Below are positions 35,264 through 42,134 of a DNA stretch of 64,000 nucleotides, one piece after another. Under the pieces are notes generated by a model. The model was not told the origin of the DNA. It did not search any database and saw only the letters and a program-made list of their open reading frames with translations. This DNA comes from CADEEL01 sp050246475 (GTDB lineage Bacteria; Pseudomonadota; Alphaproteobacteria; Caulobacterales; Aquidulcibacteraceae). The stretch is taken from NCBI GenBank assembly GCA_050246475.1, contig JBFWVZ010000003.1:124001-188000 (forward strand). The letters are read 5' to 3'. Numbering within the stretch: the stretch's first letter is position 1; every line of letters begins with the position of its first letter. The position numbers and the translations under genes are program-made.

Positions 35264-36586
35264 ATGGACACCGGCGCGCGCATTCCCTTCCACCTGCGCG
35301 GCAATTACGCGCCCGTCCCCGATGAGGTGACGCTGACGGACTTGCGGGTGGAGGGCGCGATCCCGCCGGAGCTGACGGGCGTCTATCTTCGCAACGGCCC
35401 CAACCCTGCGAAGGCGCCGTCCGCCCATTGGTTCCTGGGCGAAGGCATGTTGCACGGCGTGCGCATCGAGAATGGGCGCGCCGCTTGGTACAAGAACCAT
35501 CAGACGCGTACGCGCCGCTGGGACGGCGAACAGCGCACACCGCCGATCATGGATCGCGGGATCACGACGGCGAACACGCACATCGTGCGCCACGCCGGGA
35601 AATTCATGGCGCTGGAGGAGGGATCGTTTCCGTTTGAAGTGACGGCCGATCTTGAAAGCGTCGGCATCCACGATTTCGGCGGCAAGCTCACGACGGCGTT
35701 CACCGCGCATCCGAAGATCTGCCCGGAGACGGGCGAGATGCATGCGTTCGGCTACGGCTTCATGCCGCCCTTCATGACGTATCACGTGATCGACAAGACG
35801 GGCGCGTTGACGAAATCTGTCGAGATTCCATTCCGCGCGCCGGTGATGGTCCACGATTTCGCAATGACGCGGAACTACGTGATTTTCATGGATTTGCCGA
35901 TCGTTTTCGACATTTCGATCGCGATGCAGGGGCGCTTTCCTTACGTGTGGAGCGATGCGCATGGCGCGCGCCTCGGCGTGATGAAACGCGGCGGGGATGC
36001 GAGCGATCTCAAATGGTTCGAGATCGAGCCGTGTTACGTGTTCCATCCCGGCAACGCCTACGAGGAAGACGGCGCGATCGTCATTGATGTCGCGCGCTAT
36101 CCATCGCTCTGGCGCGGCAAGAGCGAGGACTTCGAGAATGGATCGAAGCTGCATCGCTGGCGCATGGATCTCGCGAAGGAGACAGTTGACGAAGAACGCC
36201 TCGATGAACTGAACGCTGAGTTTCCGCGCATCGACGATCGCCGCGCCGGCTTGAAGAACCGCGTGATCTTCGCGGCCGCCTCGCCCTCGCGCGGCATCGG
36301 CGAGGACACCGATCACTTCGACCGCGTGCTGCGCCTCGATCGCCACACGGGCGAACGCACGGTGAAAGAATTCGGCGAAGGCGCCATGGCGTCCGAGTTC
36401 GCCTTCGCCGCCGGCGGCAAAGGCGAGGGCGAAGGCTGGGTCATGGGCTTCGTCTGGGACCGCGCGACGAACACGAGCGACCTCGTCATCCTCGAGGCGG
36501 ACAGCCTCAAAGAAACCGCCCGGATCAAGCTGCCCCGCAGGGTGCCGCAAGGTTTCCACGGCGATTGGTTCGCCGACCCAGCCTGA
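35264..36586 (+). CDS. Carotenoid oxygenase (carotenoid/stilbene cleavage dioxygenase family)
   Basis: Nonheme-iron dioxygenase that cleaves carotenoid-, apocarotenoid- or stilbene-type double bonds. A beta-propeller of 440 aa with candidate iron ligands in TAHPKICP, VHDFAMTRNYVIF, YVFHPGNAYEED and a final FHGDWF near the C-terminus. The ATG at 35264 has GGGAGAG a few bases upstream; the earlier in-frame start at 35210 is less likely. Divergent from the TetR gene that probably controls it. The exact substrate is unknown. Confidence 0.88.
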   Translation: MDTGARIPFHLRGNYAPVPDEVTLTDLRVEGAIPPELTGVYLRNGPNPAKAPSAHWFLGEGMLHGVRIENGRAAWYKNHQTRTRRWDGEQRTPPIMDRGITTANTHIVRHAGKFMALEEGSFPFEVTADLESVGIHDFGGKLTTAFTAHPKICPETGEMHAFGYGFMPPFMTYHVIDKTGALTKSVEIPFRAPVMVHDFAMTRNYVIFMDLPIVFDISIAMQGRFPYVWSDAHGARLGVMKRGGDASDLKWFEIEPCYVFHPGNAYEEDGAIVIDVARYPSLWRGKSEDFENGSKLHRWRMDLAKETVDEERLDELNAEFPRIDDRRAGLKNRVIFAAASPSRGIGEDTDHFDRVLRLDRHTGERTVKEFGEGAMASEFAFAAGGKGEGEGWVMGFVWDRATNTSDLVILEADSLKETARIKLPRRVPQGFHGDWFADPA

Positions 36587-36665
36587 GGCCGCATCCAAAC
36601 AGGGCCTTGCCCGCATCTTCTTCCACGAAGCCAGCAGTGCGCCTGCTGGGCCGAGGAGGGATGAT

Positions 36666-37298
36666 ATGAGAATTGTCGCCGCGTGCTTCGCCGCCGCAAT
36701 CGTGCTGGCCGCCGCCGCGCCCGCTTCCGCGGAAGTCCGCACGGTGAACGCCGCCCCATTTACCGCGATCGATGCGAGCGGGCCTTATCGTGTGAATTTC
36801 CTGCCCGGCGAAACCCATTCCGTCCGGCTCGAAGGCACGCAACGCAATCTGGACCGCACACGCGTTGATGTCCGCAACGGCGTGCTGCGCATCTCGCAGC
36901 GCTGCAATTTCTTCTGCAACAGCATCGGCACGCTGGCGACCATCAACGTGACGGCGCCCGCGCTTTCGCGCGCGGAAGCCAGCATGGGCGTCGATGTGCG
37001 CGCCTCCGGCATTGCGGCCGAACGCTTCACCGCTGAAGCCAGCATGGGTGGCGAACTTCGCCTCGAAGGGGAGTGCGGGGACCTGCGCGCCGAGGCCTCG
37101 ATGGGCGGCATGCTCGAAGCCACGGGCTTGCGCTGCCGCACGGCGAGCGCTGACGCCTCTATGGGCGGTTCGGTCGAGATCAGCGCCAGCCAGTCGGTGA
37201 ACGCCGAAGCCTCCATGGGCGGGGAAGTGGAGGTTGCCGGAGGCCCGCAGCAGCGCACCACCGCTTCCACGATGGGCGGCATGATCTCCGTCCGCTGA
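36666..37298 (+). CDS. Secreted GIN-like (DUF2807) protein with AEASMGG repeats
   Basis: 210-aa exported protein: signal peptide to about residue 22 (AAAAPASAEV), then a GIN/DUF2807-type beta region (RTVNAAPFTAIDASGPYRVNFLPG). From residue 103 a ladder of EASMG-type units appears six times (EASMGVD, EASMGGEL, EASMGGML, DASMGGSV, EASMGGEV, STMGGMI) at about 15-20-residue spacing, which suggests a stacked beta-helix. Three Cys pairs are possible. No membrane anchor is seen; a periplasmic or surface location is inferred. Function unknown. Confidence 0.75.
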   Translation: MRIVAACFAAAIVLAAAAPASAEVRTVNAAPFTAIDASGPYRVNFLPGETHSVRLEGTQRNLDRTRVDVRNGVLRISQRCNFFCNSIGTLATINVTAPALSRAEASMGVDVRASGIAAERFTAEASMGGELRLEGECGDLRAEASMGGMLEATGLRCRTASADASMGGSVEISASQSVNAEASMGGEVEVAGGPQQRTTASTMGGMISVR

Positions 37299-37308
37299 GC
37301 GCGGGAGA

Positions 37309-37328
37309 GCTCTGCGCCGCCGCAGAGC
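37309..37328. other. Perfect hairpin downstream of the GIN-like gene
   Basis: GCTCTGCG (37309-37316) and CGCAGAGC (37321-37328) form an 8-bp stem with a CCGC loop, 11 bp past the stop of the preceding gene. It is followed by an A/T-containing stretch but no T-run, so it is a weak terminator candidate or processing hairpin before eno. Confidence 0.4.
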
Positions 37329-37340
37329 CCAAATGCTTGC

Positions 37341-37379
37341 GTTTTGGGGGCGCCCGGTTCAATTCCGGGCACCTTTCCA
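37341..37379 (+). other. tRNA 3'-end-like fragment upstream of eno
   Basis: GCCCGG (37352-37357), a 7-base loop TTCAATT (37358-37364) and CCGGGC (37365-37370) look like a tRNA T arm. They are followed by ACCTTT and CCA at 37377-37379. No matching 5' acceptor strand or anticodon arm with U33 is present in the preceding 90 bases, so it is not an intact tRNA. It may be an attachment-site remnant or chance resemblance. Confidence 0.35.
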
Positions 37380-37396
37380 TTTTTCAAGGATTTGTC

Positions 37397-38677
37397 ATGA
37401 CCGGCATCGCCGACATCATCGGGCGCGAGATCCTGGATAGCCGCGGCAACCCGACGGTCGAAGTCGATGTGATGTTGGATGACGGTTCGATGGGCCGCGC
37501 CGCTGTACCTTCGGGCGCTTCCACTGGCGCACACGAGGCGGTGGAGAAACGGGACGGCGAACCGGATCGCTACTTGGGCAAGGGCGTGCGCGACGCGGTG
37601 GAGGCGGTCAACGGCGAGATCGCCAACGCCATCCTGGGGCTCGACGCGGAAGAGCAGACGCGCATCGACCGCATTCTTATCGATCTCGACGGCACGCCGA
37701 ACAAGGCGCGCTTGGGCGCAAACGCCATTCTCGGCGCCTCGCTCGCCATCGCAAAGGCGGCCGCGGCCGCGAACGCGACGCCTCTCTACCGCTATGTCGG
37801 CGGCGTGTCTGCGCGCGTGCTGCCGACGCCGATGATGAACATCATCAATGGCGGCGCGCATGCCGACAATCCCATCGACATGCAGGAATTCATGATCATG
37901 CCCATCGGCGCGGAGACGATGGCGGATGCGGTGCGCGTGGGTTCCGAAGTCTTTCACACGCTGCGCAAGGAGCTGAAGGACTCGGGCCACTCGACCAATG
38001 TGGGCGACGAAGGCGGCTTTGCGCCGAATCTGAAGAGCGCGGATGAAGCAATCGGCTTCATTCTGAAAAGCATCGAGAAGGCGGGTTATCAACCCGGCGA
38101 AGACGTGGCGCTCGCCCTCGATTGCGCGGCGACCGAGTATTTCAAGAATGGCAAGTACGCCATGGCGGGGGAGGGCAAGACGCTCGCGCCGGAAGCCAAC
38201 GCGAAGTTCCTGGCCGATCTCGTCACGAAATATCCGATCGTCTCCATCGAAGACGGCATGAGCGAGGACGATTTCGAGGGCTGGCGCGCGCTCACCGAGT
38301 TGATCGGCGCAAAATGCCAACTCGTCGGCGACGATCTCTTCGTCACCAATCCCGAGCGCCTCGAAATGGGGATCGAGAAGGGCCTCGCCAACTCGATCCT
38401 CGTGAAGGTCAACCAGATCGGCACGCTGACGGAAACGCTAGAAGCCGTCGATCTCGCGCATCGGAATTCCTATTCCGCCGTCATGAGCCATCGCTCCGGC
38501 GAAACCGAGGATTCCACCATCGCCGATCTCGCGGTCGCCACCAATTGCGGGCTCATCAAGACGGGCTCGCTCTCCCGAAGCGACCGCACCGCGAAGTATA
38601 ACCAGCTCATCCGCATCGCCGAAGAGCTTGACGACATCGCCGACTATGCCGGCGCGCGGATGATCAAGGGGCGATGA
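37397..38677 (+). CDS. eno: Enolase
   Basis: Glycolytic conversion of 2-phosphoglycerate to phosphoenolpyruvate; also part of RNA degradosomes in some bacteria. It has ILDSRGNPTVEVDV, SGASTGAHEAVEKRD, GGAHADNPIDMQEFMIMP, SIEDGMSEDDFEGW and SHRSGETEDSTIADLAV, the metal and substrate signature regions. ATG 37397 gives 426 aa, the normal size. It overlaps the next gene by 4 bp (ATGA). Confidence 0.97.
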   Translation: MTGIADIIGREILDSRGNPTVEVDVMLDDGSMGRAAVPSGASTGAHEAVEKRDGEPDRYLGKGVRDAVEAVNGEIANAILGLDAEEQTRIDRILIDLDGTPNKARLGANAILGASLAIAKAAAAANATPLYRYVGGVSARVLPTPMMNIINGGAHADNPIDMQEFMIMPIGAETMADAVRVGSEVFHTLRKELKDSGHSTNVGDEGGFAPNLKSADEAIGFILKSIEKAGYQPGEDVALALDCAATEYFKNGKYAMAGEGKTLAPEANAKFLADLVTKYPIVSIEDGMSEDDFEGWRALTELIGAKCQLVGDDLFVTNPERLEMGIEKGLANSILVKVNQIGTLTETLEAVDLAHRNSYSAVMSHRSGETEDSTIADLAVATNCGLIKTGSLSRSDRTAKYNQLIRIAEELDDIADYAGARMIKGR

Positions 38678-39573
38678 GCGCGGCCCCGCGCGCCGCGTTG
38701 CTCGACGCCGTTGCGATCATCGTTTGCACCCTCGCCTGGGGGACGACCTGGTACGCGATCACGCTGCAATTCGGCGTCGTCGATCCGATCGTCTCGATCG
38801 TCTATCGCTTCGCGCTCGCCGCAATCCTGCTGTTTGCGTGGTGCGCGCTGCGGCGCGAGGCGGTGGCCCTCACACGCGCGCAACATCTCGCGGCGCTCGG
38901 CATCGGCCTTTTCACCTTCGCGATCGACTACGCCTTCGTTTATTGGGCCGAAGAGCGTGTGGCCTCCGCGGTCGTGGCCGTGATCTTCGCGGCGCTCGCC
39001 TTCACGAACCTTGCGATCTTTCGCCTATGGTTCGGTGAACGCCCGGCGCCGGCCGCTTGGATCGCAGCGGGCCTCGGCGTCGCAGGCGTGGCGTTGCTCT
39101 CATGGGGCGAGATCGCCAATGCGCAGATGAGCGAACGTGCGCTCGTCGGCGTGGCGCTGGCGCTTGGCGGCGTCTTCTTCGCCGCGATCGGCAACGTCTG
39201 CGCACGCAACGGTGAACTGGCGGGCGCGCCCGTCGCCCCGCTGACCGGTTGGGCGATGGGCTATGGCGCCGCGCTCCTGGCGCTCTTCGCAGTCGTGACC
39301 GGAAGACAATGGGCGTTCGAGCTGAGCGCGCGCTACGTGCTCTCGCTATTGCACCTTTCTGTCGTCGGCTCGGTGATTGCCTTCGTGCTCTATTACGGCC
39401 TCGCGCGCCGGCGCGGCTATGGCGCGGCCTCCTACATCGCTGCGCTCACCCCACCCGTGGCCATGCTGGTCTCCAGCATGTTCGAGAACAAGGTCTGGAG
39501 CGTGCTCGCGCTTTCGGGCGTCGCGCTCGTGCTGGCGGGGCAGTGGCTCCTCTTGCGGACGCGCCGCGCCTGA
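38674..39573 (+). CDS. EamA/DMT-family transporter
   Basis: 299-aa protein with about ten hydrophobic helices arranged as two EamA repeats (about 10-140 and 155-295). It contains LAWGTTWYAITLQFG near the N-terminus and ALTPPVAMLVSSMFENK near the C-terminus. The family exports metabolites such as amino acids; no substrate is implied here. ATG overlaps the eno stop, so it is coupled to eno. Confidence 0.85.
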   Translation: MSAAPRAALLDAVAIIVCTLAWGTTWYAITLQFGVVDPIVSIVYRFALAAILLFAWCALRREAVALTRAQHLAALGIGLFTFAIDYAFVYWAEERVASAVVAVIFAALAFTNLAIFRLWFGERPAPAAWIAAGLGVAGVALLSWGEIANAQMSERALVGVALALGGVFFAAIGNVCARNGELAGAPVAPLTGWAMGYGAALLALFAVVTGRQWAFELSARYVLSLLHLSVVGSVIAFVLYYGLARRRGYGAASYIAALTPPVAMLVSSMFENKVWSVLALSGVALVLAGQWLLLRTRRA

Positions 39574-39587
39574 TCCATGGAGCGCCG

Positions 39588-39833
39588 ATGAGCGACGACA
39601 CCCTTCCGGACCGCCTCTCCGTCAACCCGGCGAGCCCGTTTTACGATCAAGCCATCCTCTCACGCGACGTGGGTATCCGCTTCAACGGTGTCGAGAAAAC
39701 GAACGTCGAAGAGTATTGCGTGAGCGAAGGGTGGGTGCGCGTCTCTGTCGGCAAGACGAAAGACCGCCACGGCAACGACATGACGCTGAAGCTCAAAGGC
39801 AAGGTCGAGCCCTATTTTCGCGACGTGAACTGA
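39588..39833 (+). CDS. DUF3297 family small protein
   Basis: 81-aa protein matching the uncharacterised DUF3297 family: DTLPDRLSVNPASPFYD, GIRFNGVEKTNVEEYCVSEG, then VGKTKDRHGNDMTLKLKGKVEPYFRD. ATG 39588 with GGAGCGCC upstream is the natural start; a longer frame in the same phase runs through the transporter gene and is not real. Cytosolic, function unknown, common in alphaproteobacteria and gammaproteobacteria. Confidence 0.8.
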   Translation: MSDDTLPDRLSVNPASPFYDQAILSRDVGIRFNGVEKTNVEEYCVSEGWVRVSVGKTKDRHGNDMTLKLKGKVEPYFRDVN

Positions 39834-39857
39834 GCGTCGCGCAACGCCGCACATCTT

Positions 39858-40000
39858 GAGTCCCAGTCAAAGCCGCACACCAACGCTTGTGTCGCAGCGA
39901 GAACAACGCGCGAACAGCGCCTTGATTTCAAACGATTCTTTCATTCTGAATCGAAACGATTCCTTAAGCTTTTGGAGTCCAGTTAACGCGCTCTTGATTC
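39858..40000. promoter_or_regulatory. Cluster of six GANTC (CcrM-type) sites upstream of ftsB
   Basis: GANTC occurs at 39858, 39934, 39948, 39958, 39975 and 39996 (first base), six times in 143 bp. Two of them lie in repeats of AAACGATTC. The cluster ends 14 bp before the ftsB start. In caulobacters GANTC is the target of the CcrM methylase and its methylation state helps to time promoters, so this is a candidate cell-cycle-responsive control region. Confidence 0.55.
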
Positions 40001-40013
40001 GAGGGGTCGGGTC

Positions 40014-40316
40014 ATGGGCCGTTTTCGGTTCGCGGCGCTCAGCATCGGGCTCGGCGCGGTCATTGGGTATCTCGCGGTGCATGCGGTGACGGGCCGGCAG
40101 GGCCTTGTCGCCTACATGGACCTGCAAGAGCAGCAGCGCGACTTGAGCGCCGAACTCGACACGCTCCAATCCGAGCGCACCGCGCTTGAGACGCGCGCTG
40201 AGCGTTTGAGGCCGGACAGCCTCGATCTCGACTATCTTGACGAACGCGCCCGCGCTTCGCTTGCGGCGGGCGATCCCGACGAACTTGTGTTCACGATCGA
40301 GCCGAACGCGATCTGA
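40014..40316 (+). CDS. Septum formation initiator FtsB/DivIC family protein
   Basis: 100-aa division protein: short cytoplasmic tip, one membrane helix (about 6-26) and a periplasmic coiled coil (QEQQRDLSAELDTLQSERTALETRAERL), then the DYLDERARASLAAGDPDELVF tail typical of DivIC/FtsB. In divisomes FtsB bridges FtsL and FtsQ. Located between the DUF3297 gene and pdhA, as is usual in alphaproteobacteria. The GANTC-rich upstream region suggests cell-cycle timing. Confidence 0.87.
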   Translation: MGRFRFAALSIGLGAVIGYLAVHAVTGRQGLVAYMDLQEQQRDLSAELDTLQSERTALETRAERLRPDSLDLDYLDERARASLAAGDPDELVFTIEPNAI

Positions 40317-40317
40317 T

Positions 40318-40333
40318 CTGTCCGAGAGGACAG
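40318..40333 (+). terminator. Weak stem-loop after ftsB
   Basis: CTGTCC (40318-40323), GAGA loop, GGACAG (40328-40333), then CGTTTCG. The stem is perfect but only 6 bp and the T-run is short, so termination before pdhA would be partial. Confidence 0.3.
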
Positions 40334-40415
40334 CGTTTCGCGCATTTCTGCTGCGCTGCGGCGCCGGTGGACGAGCACCCCTTGCCCTCCTAGTTTCCGG
40401 CGCAGCGAGGAAACG

Positions 40416-41411
40416 ATGGCGAAGGCGAAATCGGCCGCGACTGCAAGCAAGGACGAACTGCTTCAATATTATCGCGACATGCTGCTCATCCGCCGCTTCG
40501 AGGAGCGCGCGGGCCAGCTCTACGGCATGGGGCTGATCGGGGGCTTCTGCCACCTCTATATCGGCCAGGAAGCCGTCGTCGTCGGCATGCAGGCGGCGCT
40601 CAAGAAGGGCGATCAGGTCATCACCGGCTACCGGGATCACGGGCACATGCTGGCCTGCGGCATGGACCCAAACGCGATCATGGCCGAACTCACCGGACGC
40701 ATCGGCGGCTGCTCCAAAGGCAAGGGCGGCTCGATGCACATGTTCTCGCGCGAAGCGGCGTTCTTCGGCGGGCACGGCATTGTCGGCGCGCAAGTCTCTC
40801 TCGGCGCCGGGATCGGCTTCGCCAACCGATACAATGGCGACGGCAAAGTCTGTCTCACCTATTTCGGGGATGGCGCGGCCAACCAGGGCCAAGTGTACGA
40901 AAGCTTCAACATGGCGGCGCTCTGGAAGCTGCCGGTCGTGTTCATTGTGGAGAACAACCAATACGCAATGGGCACTGCGATCCAGCGCTCGACGTCGGAG
41001 ACGCACCTCTACAAGCGCGGCATCAGCTTCAACATTCCGGGCGAAGAGGTGGACGGCATGGATGTCGTCGCCGTTCGTGAGGCGGGGAAGAAGGCGATTG
41101 CGCGCGCGCGCAGCGGCAAGGGGCCGACGCTCTTGGAGATGAAGACCTATCGCTATCGCGGGCACTCGATGAGCGATCCCGCGAAGTACCGCACGCGCGA
41201 GGAGGTCGATGAAGTGCGCACGCACCGCGATCCGATCGAGCACGTGAAGGCGCTTCTGATCGAGGCGGGCCACGCGAGCGAGGATGAATTGAAAGAGATC
41301 GATCGCGAGATCCGCGCCATCGTCGCGGCCGCCGCGCAATTCGCGCAGGAGAGCCCCGAGCCGCCGCCGGAAGAACTCTGGACGGACGTGACGCTGGAGG
41401 CGGTCTCGTGA
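40416..41411 (+). CDS. pdhA: Pyruvate dehydrogenase E1 component subunit alpha
   Basis: Thiamine-diphosphate-dependent decarboxylase subunit of the PDH complex. The TPP motif GDGAANQGQVYESFNMAALW ... VENN, the N-terminal YRDMLLIRRFEERAGQLYGMG and the phosphorylation-loop region HSMSDPAKYRTREEV are visible. Length 331 aa is typical. Its TGA overlaps the next gene's GTG. Ala/Lys-rich residues 2-8 form the flexible start. Confidence 0.96.
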   Translation: MAKAKSAATASKDELLQYYRDMLLIRRFEERAGQLYGMGLIGGFCHLYIGQEAVVVGMQAALKKGDQVITGYRDHGHMLACGMDPNAIMAELTGRIGGCSKGKGGSMHMFSREAAFFGGHGIVGAQVSLGAGIGFANRYNGDGKVCLTYFGDGAANQGQVYESFNMAALWKLPVVFIVENNQYAMGTAIQRSTSETHLYKRGISFNIPGEEVDGMDVVAVREAGKKAIARARSGKGPTLLEMKTYRYRGHSMSDPAKYRTREEVDEVRTHRDPIEHVKALLIEAGHASEDELKEIDREIRAIVAAAAQFAQESPEPPPEELWTDVTLEAVS

Positions 41412-41719
41412 ACCAGGAGCCGCAATTCCTCGTCGAGATGGAGTTGGTCGTCCTGGCCGTCATCTATTTCGGGGCGGCGCTTGCGTTCATCCGCGCGTAC
41501 CTCCTCCGCCGCGAAGCCGTGCGCGCCTGGCGCGCCGCGGTCGGCGGAAACTTCGATCGCGGGGCACATCGCTTCGCCAATGAATTGGAGCTCGATCGCG
41601 CGCGCCTGCCGCCCGAAGCGCGCGCGAAGCTCCTCGAAAGCCGCCGCGTTCTGCTGGCGGGAACGGCAGCGCTGGCGATCGCCATGCTGCTCAACTTCTT
41701 CGTGCTCAGAGCACGATAA
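41408..41719 (+). CDS. Small membrane protein between pdhA and the MAPEG gene
   Basis: 103-aa protein with two hydrophobic segments (about 12-30 and 81-99) and an amphipathic, charged middle (RREAVRAWRAAVGGNF ... RAKLLESRR). No family is recognised. Starts at GTG overlapping pdhA's stop by 4 bp, so translation is coupled to PDH. The position in the operon is the only clue to its role. Confidence 0.7.
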   Translation: MNQEPQFLVEMELVVLAVIYFGAALAFIRAYLLRREAVRAWRAAVGGNFDRGAHRFANELELDRARLPPEARAKLLESRRVLLAGTAALAIAMLLNFFVLRAR

Positions 41720-41735
41720 GCGGGAGGGACGGAAA

Positions 41736-42131
41736 ATGAGTGTCGAACTCACAATGCTGCTCTACAGCGCAGCGCTTTTGCTGGCGTTGGTGATCTTTCA
41801 AGCTGTCGCGGGCGTGCGCGCGCAGGGGCTCATGCCGCTCGCCAATTCGCGCGACGGATTGCCCGCGCCGACCAATTTTCATGCGCGCATGCTGCGCGTG
41901 GTCGATAATCACCGCGAAGGGCTGACGATCTTTGCGCCAATCGTGCTCGTGGCCGCGTTTGTGGACGTCTCCACGCCGATGACGGTGCTGGGCGCGCAGC
42001 TCTTCTTCTACTCGCGCGTCGCGCACGCCATCGTTTACATCCTTGGCCTGCCGCTCATCCGCCCGCTCATCTGGGGCGTCGGCATTGCCGGCACGGCGCT
42101 CGTTCTGCTCTCCACGCTCGGATTGATCTGA
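41736..42131 (+). CDS. MAPEG family membrane protein
   Basis: 131-aa integral protein with four hydrophobic helices, fitting the MAPEG superfamily (microsomal glutathione S-transferase-like). Landmarks are GVRAQGLMPLANSRDGLP, NFHARMLRVVDNHREGLTIF and YSRVAHAIVYILGLPLIR. ATG 41736 has GGAGGGACGG just upstream. Placed inside the PDH operon between pdhA and pdhB, an unusual setting. Enzyme activity is not established for this branch. Confidence 0.8.
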   Translation: MSVELTMLLYSAALLLALVIFQAVAGVRAQGLMPLANSRDGLPAPTNFHARMLRVVDNHREGLTIFAPIVLVAAFVDVSTPMTVLGAQLFFYSRVAHAIVYILGLPLIRPLIWGVGIAGTALVLLSTLGLI

Positions 42132-42134
42132 TCG

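Noticed and set aside
35234..36742. Antisense frame of 502 codons over the carotenoid oxygenase
   Set aside because: The + strand gene has all iron-ligand regions and a good start; the antisense product has only compositional bias.
37297..37379. Complete tRNA or tmRNA gene before eno
   Set aside because: Only a T-arm-like hairpin and CCA are present; no matching 5' acceptor strand, D arm or normal anticodon loop.
36785..38320. Long open frame on the - strand antisense to the GIN-like gene and eno (511 codons)
   Set aside because: GC-rich genomes produce long antisense frames; it spans two strongly supported genes and an intergenic hairpin, and its product is Arg/His-rich without a family.
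39963..39986. CtrA binding site (TTAA-N7-TTAA) in front of ftsB
   Set aside because: Two TTAA words are present but separated by 15 bp, not 7.
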